From Ananas comosus (Eukaryota; Streptophyta; Magnoliopsida; Poales; Bromeliaceae), in contig NC_033627.1 of NCBI RefSeq assembly GCF_001540865.1, positions 6,045,389-6,109,388 on the forward strand: a stretch of DNA of 64,000 nucleotides, given 5' to 3'. The notes beneath the pieces were generated by a model, which was not told the DNA's origin, made no database searches, and saw only the letters and a program-made list of their open reading frames with translations. Positions within the stretch are counted from its first letter, which is position 1, and each line of letters opens with the position of its first letter. A program made the position numbers and the translations under genes. Positions 56,158 to 64,000 of this stretch are shown in pieces.

Positions 56158-58440
56158 CTTCGATCCTGTCGGTTGCTCCCCCTAATGCCTGAAAAATGGA
56201 TTTGGTTCATGCTCGCTCCTTTTTCCTTCGTCGCCTCGGTTTTGTTTTCCTGTTGCTTCAATCCCCTCTATCAGTCCCTCTACCGCTTCGATCCCATCAA
56301 TTGGCCCCCCCTACTAATGAAAACATAGGTTTGGTTCACAACTGTTTCCCCTTACGAAGAGTTGTTTCGCCTCGATTTTGTTTCCCCGTTGCTTACGATT
56401 CTTCTTACTGCCAAATATGAAGTAAATTGAGAGAACGGTTTTCTTTTATGTTCTTCAACAGTTTTCAATTTATTTATTCTTTAGAGTGGTACTTTTCTCT
56501 CCTAGGATTTATGTTGATTCCTTTTTTTATATCCTGTGAATACTTTGCAGAGAGTTGGATTTATAGGACTCGGAAACATGGGGTACCACTGTTGTATTAT
56601 TCATGGCTTTTGTTGAACTAATCAAAACTTGGTTTGCTAATAATCTAGCATTTTATACTCTATACAAAAGCAAAACGAAGTAATTAAAGGTAATAATTCG
56701 CATTGTTATGAAGCCTTCCATTATGATAAATGGTAGCGTATGCAGGTACAAGTCTCTTCTATAGCATAAGTAGCTTCTCAAATTAGGTGTTTTGGTCTAG
56801 CAATTGCTCTTCCAGAAATAGAAGCAATCTTATTGGATCGAGTTTCTCTTTCTTCTTGAGAAGAATTTGTTTTTATTGATTAACCAGGGAATATTTACAA
56901 AATTTTATTTAAGCCTAATGATTGTAACTTTTTGCAATTTGAATTTTGCGAGTAAACCGTCAAATAAAAACTTGGATTCTGATGATCTCTAGAAATAGAA
57001 GCAATCTGATGATCATCTTACTGCTACTGTTTCTTTTTCTTTGAGACCTATTCTTCTATTAATTTTACATTACTGCTATTTTTTTATCAACTTTATGCAT
57101 CGACTCTACTAACATCTGTTTTTTTTTTTTTTTTTCCTTTGTAGTTTGCTTTATTTTCTTGCCGCTTGGGATCGTTCAGTTTTAAAACGGTATGCTCTAT
57201 TTAACAGATCTCTTTTAAATATCAATATGTGGGAGTGCTCTCCTTAACAGACCTCTTTTAAATATAAGTAGTTAGTTTGAATTACCCACAGTTTTAATTC
57301 ATAATCATCTGTGCTGTGTTGGACCGATCTCATGTGGTTCTTTCTCCAGGAAACAGCAAAGAAAGTTTACTCTGGAGAAAGATATTTACATATGATACAA
57401 TTGTTATAGATTGTAATGTTTGGACTAAGTTATTTGCGTTTGCAATATTAATGTTTCCTTTAATCTCAATACTGTTACTTCCTACTTTGTAGTCGCAGAG
57501 TCAATGAAACGTCCTAAATAGCCATGGGGTGCTATAATTGCTTATTCTTATCAGGTTGCTGGTGATGATAACATGTGCTCACCAGAATAATGTACTGACA
57601 GATAAAAGTTGCAAACTTTATAGTTTAGAAGTTCGATCTGGGCATTAATATTTGTGTTCGGATACGCATTTGCTTTTGCAGTGAATTTTTATTAAATGGA
57701 TTGGTGAACTTGGTGTTTAGCAGCATATTCATTGGTGATCTGAATTTTTTAAAATTTTCTTTTCTTTTATTTTCCCAAAATTTTACTGTGACATTCCATG
57801 TTCTTCGTAGTGTTGGTTAAGTGCATTATACAAGTTGCAGTTCTCATGGTTTAAGATCCTTATTGATTGATGTCAACCTGAGAATAAGTCTTTTTTTTTT
57901 CTTTGAGAGAAAGATAACATGCTATTTGATTCGTTTATTACTTTTTAGAAATAAGTTCAGTTGGAAATGTGAAGCAATTAGACTTCGAACTTACCCAAGA
58001 ATAATCATAATCATCCAAAAGCAATAGTAGGAAAAGATTTAAAGATTTTGCAGCAACTGTGGAAGGAGAGATGATTTGCACCGGTCTGCACAGTGTGTGT
58101 GCAGCGCAAGTAGTTCATATATGTCTCTTCAAGAAATTATTAAATATTCAGATTCTTCTATTGTTTTTGTTATTCTGCTGTTGCTACCAGTTATATTTAT
58201 TCTTCTTTTTCCGCAAGTATTTTATTATAAATTTTGAATTTACATTTGTTAGTGATTCTTCTGCTATATATTAGGTTTTCTGCCTAATAGTTTAAACGAG
58301 ACAATTTCTATAATCCTTAATCTTTCTAAAAGTCTATTTTATATTATGAAATAATGGTGAATGAGTATATTACGACCTAAACATTTCTTTTCACAGTTTT
58401 CACTCAATATCTTCAGATTGCTTTGTATTTTGCCCGCCGC
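56158..58440 (+). other. Helitron interior, right part
   Basis: AT-rich after about 56400. The first 150 bp repeat the CTACCGCTTCGATCCC pattern found before the LTR element, which confirms continuity of the host sequence. It may include captured gene introns, but no exon is recognised. Confidence 0.4.
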
Positions 58441-58463
58441 ATCGCGCGGGTTAACTACACTAG

Positions 58464-58793
58464 TAAAGAATAAAATGAAAAGTGCACTCTTTAAAGCTGT
58501 CTGAGCGAAAGTTACACTCTTTTGAGATGAAAATTATATTTTTTAAAACTATTTGAAACTATATCACATAATATAAAATAGTAGGTTGTTTGAGACTAAG
58601 TTGCACTGTTTGAGACAAAGTTACAATTAAGCTATGAGACTTCATCACATGTAAATGGTTCTATTAGGCTTCTTCACATATAAATGGTTCTCTTTGCAAA
58701 CGGAATTATCCTAAAAAACAGTAGCATGACGTATTACTATAGACCAAGGAAAATAAACATCAAAAAATAATATAAGGAAGAATAGAAATCCAT
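58464..58793. other. Right flank of the Helitron
   Basis: AT-rich with AGTGCACTC and GTTTGAGAC(A/T)AAGTT repeats; a continuation of the 50841-52030 repeat. A direct repeat CTTGTTTGCAAT at 58799 and 58828 marks the start of the next element. Confidence 0.4.
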
Positions 58794-58985
58794 CTAAGCT
58801 TGTTTGCAATTAGGATGGATTCCACTTGTTTGCAATCTCGAGCGTAGGGCGACGCTCTCTCTCGCCAGAGTCCGCGACTCTTTACTCTTGCTGCGCTTGG
58901 TCGCCCTGGGCTCAGGCACAACGTCATTGACAGGAACTTTCGACGAAGACATGGCTTCCCAGCAACAAACTCGCTCTGATACCAA
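58794..58985 (-). pseudogene. gag N-terminus of a Ty3/gypsy element (truncated)
   Basis: On the minus strand, just after a primer-binding site (GCTCTGATACCA on plus, 58973-58984), a frame reads AMSSSKVPVNDVVPEPRATK and continues with a basic stretch (ESRTLARESVALRSR). It looks like the start of gag and stops at the left edge of the element after about 55 residues. Confidence 0.55.
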
Positions 58986-58986
58986 C

Positions 58987-59466
58987 TGTCATGGACTTAA
59001 GCTAAATCGCTCGTTTAACCCGTACGACGCTCGCCTTCCTTCGCAAAGTGAGCAAGCCTACCTCTTTACTTGCTAAGTTCGGACCTACTCGCCCTAGACT
59101 AAGAACAAGAGAGAGAGAGAAGAAAGCTCTTCTATTACTCTTGAAGTGGAGAATTACAAATGAGGATTCTGAGTTGAGGTGGTGGAGGTCATATCTATTA
59201 AAAGGTCACTTGCCGTCCATAAAGCAAACAAAAAGATGCCAAGTGGCATGAAACTACATACCAAATGGGGAGGCTATGAGCTCCCATGAGTCCTAATAAA
59301 TATACCTTCTAGAAACATAGAAACTCTAAGAGACTCCTCGGTTCCCGCTCCATCAGTTTCGAGATCCGCAGAGATGCTTCTAGAAGACTTAGGCCAAACC
59401 TTCGACAGATATCCACTTTAGAGTTTGAGTGATTGCAAAGGATGGAGAAATCTTTAAGTCCTGACA
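58987..59466 (-). repeat. LTR (480 bp) at a permuted or tandem junction
   Basis: Starts TGTCATGGACTTAAG and ends CTTTAAGTCCTGACA, so the ends are inverted repeats. Primer site and gag start lie on its left side; a purine tract (AGGTGAGGGAGGT on minus) and integrase lie on its right side. It therefore serves as 3' LTR of the right-hand pol and 5' LTR of the left-hand gag. Confidence 0.7.
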
Positions 59467-59686
59467 ACCTCCCTCACCTAATGCACAGACGCCCTCGTCG
59501 CGTGTTGGTGTTGGAAGTCATCAATCAGCTTCTGATACTTCTAGAGAGTGTCGGCCTTCTCCCAGCTTGCTTCGCTATGCGGGAGGTTCTTCCACTTAAC
59601 AAGGCACTCGATGGTCCGCGAGATGCTGCGGTGCCGAATGGTGCAAGTGTCCAACAAGGCTTTAACCTCCTTATCGATGGCAGTGG

Positions 59687-61240
59687 TCATAGTGGCAGGA
59701 GCGCACTGCGACACACCCCGGCTCGGGTCCTCAGCACCTTCATCGTAGGGACGCGGGCAGCTAGCATAAAAGACAGGATGTATAATGTATTTTCAGGTTG
59801 ATGGGGAGTTGCAGTTTGTATGCTGCCTTTCTTGTCCACTTTACCATGGTGAAGGGCCTCTCGTACCTCCACAAAAGCCCACGAACCTTGCGGAAGACCT
59901 TGAATTGTTGGGGTTGCAGCTTGACCAAGACTCGGGTCCCCTTCAGCAAACTCTAAGGGTCGCCGCTTTGCATCAGCCCACTTCTTCATTCGACGGGCCG
60001 CCTTCTCAAGGTAGTCCCTCGCAATGTCCCCTTTCTCCTGTAAATAAAAGGTGACTTGTAGGGCCATGGGGCTGCGGCCCTGCTCGCCCGTAGCAACATA
60101 ATGCGGAGTAAGTGGCTGCCTCCTCGTCACCAACTCAAACGGGCTAAGGTTTGTTGATTCACTCTGCTGCAGATTGTAGGAGAACTGAGCCACATCCAAG
60201 TGATGCACCCAGTTCTTCCGGTTGGCATGACATAGTGCCACAAGTATTCCTTCAGCAAGGCATTTACCTGCTCAGTCTGACCATCTGTCTGCACGCGGAA
60301 GCTGGTGGAGAAGAGCAACTCCGACCCCAAGATCCGGAACACCTTCGTCCAGAACTTGCCTGTGAACTTAGGGTCGCGATCACTCACAATGTTTTCGGGG
60401 ATGCCCGAAAGCTTCACCACATTGCTACGAAGAGCCGCACTGCTTCTTCTGCCGTGTAATCCGCTGGTGCCGCTATGAAGGTCCCGTACTTGGAGAAACG
60501 GTCCATCACCATAAGGATAGACCCCAACGGCCCCACCTTAGGCAAGGCAGAGATAAAGTCCATGGAGACGCTCTCCCACGGATCCGTTGGTGTAGGCAAG
60601 GGCTCGAGAAGGCTCCCTGGCTTTTGGCACTCTACTTTGTCTTGTTGGCACATAAGGCAGGTCCGCACGTACGCCTCCACGTCATCGTGCATGCGAGGCC
60701 AATAGTAGGCATCCTTGAGTAGCGCCAGGGTCCGCTTCTGTCCCGGGTGTCTAGCCCAGTTGGAGTCACGACACCCTATGTTAAACTCTGCCAGTAAGTC
60801 CTGCCACCTCACCTGCTTTGGTGACAGCTTCTTTTGAGTGAGGAAGTAGCTTGTTGCGACATTGTCCATCAACACAACAAACTTGCTTTCAAGGAGATAG
60901 TGCCGCTAAGTTTTGAGGCAGTGCACTACGACGGTCATCTCCTTCTCCTACACCATGTATCGCCGCTCAGTGTCATTGAGCTTGCGGGTCTCATAGGCGA
61001 TGGGTGCTCGTCCTCCACGAGGACACTGCCGATAGCGAAGTTTGAGGCATCGGTATACACCTCGAATGGGCAGCTATAGTCGAGAAGATGCAAGACTGGA
61101 TCCTCTGTCATCGCTCGCTTAAAGTCCTCGAATGCCTTCGCACACTGAGGGGTCCAGTCCCATGACTGGGTCTTTTTTACTAGGTCCATTAGCGGGGCTG
61201 CTCGAGCGGAGTATCCTGCGATGAAGCAGTGATAATAGTT
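59687..61240 (-). pseudogene. Ty3/gypsy pol remnant (RNase H and integrase)
   Basis: On the minus strand the order is reverse-transcriptase thumb and RNase H (WTPQCAKAFEDFKRAM, then LLDYSCPFEVYTDASNFAIG, 60935-61189), further RNase H (VRWQDLLAEFN, 60790-60875), the integrase zinc-binding part (HPGQKRTLALLKDAYYWPRM, then TCLMCQQDK) and the integrase core (MDFISALPK, VMDRFSKYGTFI, then GIPENIVSDRDPKFTGKFW and QTDGQTEQVN). The C-terminal integrase part (HLDVAQFSYNLQQSESTNLS, ELVTRRQP) follows. The order RT-RNase H-INT identifies Ty3/gypsy. At least three frame changes and a deletion within RNase H make it inactive; protease and the RT catalytic domain are absent. Confidence 0.9.
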
Positions 61241-61249
61241 GACTAGTTC

Positions 61250-61390
61250 GAGGAAGGAGGGGTGTGGGGGTAAAGAGGACGGAGGGTATTTTCATCTGGT
61301 GGCAGAAAATCTGGACCAAATTTGCAAAACTGAGAAAGGCGACCCACTTTATCAAACTCTCAAATTAGTGGATTTTTTATGCAATTCACC
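61250..61390 (-). mobile_element. MULE terminal repeat remnant
   Basis: Reverse-orientation match to the outer MULE terminus (AATTAGTGGATTTTTTATGC, then AATTCACC, ending 61390). Its partner end is not in the window to the left; the retroelement probably replaced it. Confidence 0.55.
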
Positions 61391-61857
61391 TTTTTTCAAT
61401 GCCCTCCTCAAAAATGGTCATGAATACCACTTCAAAGTGTAAAATATCATTGGTGCCCTTCTATATATGAAAAGGTTTTAGATTTAGATTAAGTGTATGG
61501 AGTTTCAAAGGGTTTTGTTTTCTAGTTATATGTTTAGAAGAGTATTTGTGATAGATTTATGAGTTTAGAGGGGTGTTAATGCTATTTTATATTTGTGAAG
61601 GGGCATCTATGATATTTTAGAGTTTTGGAGGATTATATTTGAAATTGCTTCTTTGTAAATTTTTTTCTCCAATTAAAATCAGATTTTATAAAATATTTTT
61701 GTTCCTCCAATTTCTTTTATAATTCTTCCTCTAAAATTTATTTTTTAAAATATATTTTTATTTAAAAAGGTAATATAATTTTTTTCCTTAAATTTATGTG
61801 GTATGCATTAAACGTTTACATCTTACTTCATCCTTTTGAAAAAATATAACTTTTTTT
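61391..61857. other. AT-rich spacer
   Basis: Between two MULE termini facing away from each other. Nothing beyond T/A-rich sequence with GTTTAGAGGGGTG-like motifs is seen. Confidence 0.5.
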
Positions 61858-62137
61858 GGCAAATTTGCATAAAAAATCCATTAGCTTTGAGCTTTTGCAA
61901 AAGTATGCCGTCTTTTTGAATTTTGTAGATTTAACCAAAGTAGGCTGTCTTTTTGAATTTTGCAGATTCAACTCGGATTTTCAGAAAACTGACCAAAATA
62001 TACTTATTCTCTTTTCTCTCTCCACTTTTTTTTTTCTCTCATTCTTTTTTTCCGTTCTCTCCAAAGAGGACGGCGGAGGCGGAGGTGGACCGCCTTGCCA
62101 TTGTCCCGCGCACCCTCGTCCCCTTGCTCGCGCACCC
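61858..62137 (+). mobile_element. MULE left terminus, truncated by an LTR
   Basis: Begins GGCAAATTTGCATAAAAAAT and follows the 630-927 repeat closely, including the CT tract and the AGAGGACGGCGGAGG and GTCCCGCGCACCC block. It carries a ~38-bp internal duplication with GTCTTTTTGAATTTTG. It is cut at 62138 by a family A LTR. Confidence 0.7.
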
Positions 62138-62590
62138 TGTCATGCCCCGAGCCCGCCTATTTGGTCGGTTCGGACACGCCGACAGACTGCCGAATGGACA
62201 AAGTTTCTCCTGTACCGCGGACAGAGTCTCCCCTATACGTCCAAGGCGTCAAATCCATACAATGCGCGAGGTTCCAACCAGGAACAACATACAACAAAGA
62301 TTGCATAAGGAAGGTATCGAAACATAGATACTACGCTATTATAAGCATTCAACTCACATACATTTACATATTACATTCTTAACTCTTTTTAGCTTCCAAA
62401 TACAATCCAAGTTATTACAATTTATTACAACATTGTTCTTTTCATTTCTTTTACATTCCTAAGTAGCCGACTCAGGGTACTGCTATCTCTGGTCTCGGTG
62501 GTAGGGCGCTTTCTACGGAGCTACGCCCTTTCCTCGCACTGTCGCGCCACTCACATGTGAACCTGTACCCCAAAAATAACACGGGGGTGA

Positions 62591-62610
62591 GAACTATTGT
62601 CCATAGTTTC
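62591..62610 (-). other. LTR stem-loop
   Basis: GAACTATtgtccATAGTTTC beside CAGTGGGTACG; the stem keeps 6-7 pairs although the loop differs from family A. Confidence 0.55.
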
Positions 62611-63110
62611 CAGTGGGTACGACCACCCAAGGAAAAAGCTCGACCCATCAGGTCCAAAGGAGGCACTGTAACATGTTAGTCCAATAAATATCCACAGATA
62701 TATAATTTATGCAACTAACAATTATCATGTTCATGCCTCACAATATGCAATATGCAAATCATGCAACTATGTAAGTAGATTAAATGATTCTACTCTTATT
62801 CTCAATCATTCTTTACTCTTAGCCATTCATTATCACTAATCATTCTTTACATTATTAGCTATTCTTTAGCATTTGCTATTCTTTATTTTTTATTCGTAGT
62901 CACACTATGCTCATTGACCATTCTTTCCTAAGGTTATTCTTACCTTAACCAACTATGCCATTCGACTCGGTCTTGAGTCAATCAACTTCAGATAATCTGC
63001 GCTCTGTCCGGCTCGAGGTGAAGGAACTCTCACATGCACCTCAGCCTTCAATCCACAAACCACATCGCCCAATGGGTCGCCCAGAGCTGTGTATACCCGT
63101 GGTCAGGGAT

Positions 63111-63326
63111 CTTCCTGGTGGGATGGGAATATGCCACACGCACCCGCGGCCCAAGACCCCCGATAAGGAGGGGAATATGCCACACGCATCCTAGCGGTCC
63201 AAGATTCTTCCGGTGGGAGGGAAATATGCCACACGCACCTGCGGCCAAGAATCTTCCATAATCCAATCCTCGAAGTTCTTCCGGTGGGAGGGGAATATGT
63301 CACACGCACCCGCGACCAAGAACTGT
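63111..63326. repeat. Minisatellite with GGAATATGCCACACGCACC
   Basis: Four copies of about 45-75 bp, each with TTCC(G/T)GGTGGGAGG, AATATG(C/T)CACACGCA and GCGGCCAAGA. Confidence 0.85.
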
Positions 63327-63340
63327 CGAGCTCATACGCT

Positions 63341-63385
63341 GCACTAGCAGCCGCTGCACTAGCAGCCGCTGCACTCGCAGCCGGG
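63341..63385. repeat. Triplicate 15-bp repeat
   Basis: GCACTAGCAGCCGCT at 63341 and 63356, with a third variant copy at 63371. Confidence 0.9.
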
Positions 63386-64000
63386 ATTCCGGAATCCACT
63401 TTCTTAACTCTAGGGTTGGTCTCACCCTATAATATCGACCTATCTAGGTCCAAGCCTTTACTCAACTTAAGTTTAATACATTAGGTTCGTTGCCTCTATG
63501 CTCATAGCCTAGGTTCACTAACATTAGGTTCAATATTCTTTACTACCTAGATTCATTTAACTCTAGGTTCAATGTCACTATATTCATAACCTAGGTTTAC
63601 TCGACTCTAGGTTCAATGCCACTCACCTAGGTTTGTTTAACTCTAGGTTTCATTCTCAACCTATGTTCAATGTCACTAGGTTCAATGCCACTCGTCATTC
63701 ACCTATGTTAAATAACACTAGGTTTCAATGCCACTCATGTTCTTGTTTTCCTAGCTGTCCATACCTAGGAATCATATTTGGCATGCCACACTTGTCGAGC
63801 TCTTTATTATACGTAGAGTTCATTGACTCAAGTTCACATTCACGTCATTCTAGCATAATCTCGCAATATGAATCACGCATATATTCTTTAGCATCTCACG
63901 CACATGCCTATATATTCATAATTAGCGTCTCAATCATGCATTCATATCTAAATCATACATTTACATAACATCTAGTTCTTGCATCTAGCTTATGTATCTA

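Larger units (their letters stand above)
52031..58463 (+). mobile_element. Helitron, plus strand, interrupted by an LTR element
   Basis: The 5' end TCTATATACCCTCTATTAAT follows an A at 52030. The 3' end has the hairpin CCCGCCGCATCGCGCGGG followed by TTAACTACACTAG and then T at 58464. These are the terminal rules of plant Helitrons (5' TC, 3' CTRR with a preceding hairpin, insertion between A and T). Net length is about 2.7 kb after removing the LTR element. No Rep/helicase is seen, so it is non-autonomous. Duplicated CATGGGTCCCACCTGTAG (52121 and 52188) and TACCGCTTTGATCCC-type repeats lie near its 5' part. Confidence 0.7.
62138..64000 (-). mobile_element. Family A-like LTR, start only (runs off the window)
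   Basis: Begins TGTCATGCCCCGAGCCCGCC, as in 12698 and 18822, and stays alignable through the stem-loop (62591-62610) to CATGCATTC-rich sequence near the window end. Relative to 12698 it has extra tandem repeats at 63110-63385. Confidence 0.75.

Noticed and set aside
58460..58464. Reading the 58440 hairpin as a transcription terminator
   Set aside because: The hairpin plus CTAG and T fits a Helitron 3' end, and a matching 5' end exists at 52031.

Overview
The window is a stretch of nuclear DNA from a flowering plant, most likely a monocot. The support is GC-rich coding exons, long GT-AG introns, several LTR retrotransposon families with tRNA-Met-type primer sites, MULE, hAT, TRIM and Helitron elements, and scaffold gaps (a 774-N run, a 25-N run and four isolated single Ns). 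Pineapple or a related commelinid would fit the style of the sequence, but nothing here proves the species. Only one complete host gene is present. It encodes the pre-mRNA splicing factor PRP18 (exons 44224-45102 and 49396-49803, + strand, 428 residues). The C-terminal end of a CYP78A cytochrome P450 gene enters at the left edge (1-159). Nearly everything else is transposable-element sequence, much of it nested.

Layout. 1-629: CYP78A 3' end and flank. 630-11617: a MULE-like element with long terminal inverted repeats and a 9-bp target duplication. It carries the 5' end of a CYP78A gene (promoter plus about 205 codons, with a premature stop) and several LTR-derived blocks, including a 2.5-kb solo LTR. 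11813-32141: a candidate Helitron on the minus strand that hosts a second MULE-like element (12178-27995), inside which lies a hAT-like fragment, inside which lies a 14.1-kb LTR retrotransposon (12698-26799, minus strand), itself split by another LTR (20486-25060) and a MITE. A second hAT-like copy at 30773-31807 preserves the empty site of the 14-kb insertion. 32297-44081: a hAT-like host repeat containing a TRIM (itself split by a solo LTR) and a 9.1-kb foldback/Pack-MULE whose arms are arrays of ~450-bp repeats and whose core holds fragments of a ribonucleotide reductase large-subunit gene and possible PPR pieces. This stack ends about 135 bp upstream of the PRP18 start codon.

44224-49803: PRP18, with an 891-bp DNA transposon in its 4.3-kb intron. 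52031-58463: a Helitron with good terminal signals, split by a gag-only LTR element (52429-56152, minus strand). 58794-61240: a permuted or tandem Ty3/gypsy remnant in which gag start, LTR and pol appear in the order expected of a head-to-tail junction. 61250-62137: MULE termini. 62138-64000: the start of another LTR of the 12698 family, running off the window.

The genes do not form an operon or cluster. The main biological interest is in the elements: gene capture by MULEs, U3 promoters built from ACCGGT-centred palindrome arrays whose arms differ between families, and a stem-loop in the LTRs whose paired bases change together between families.
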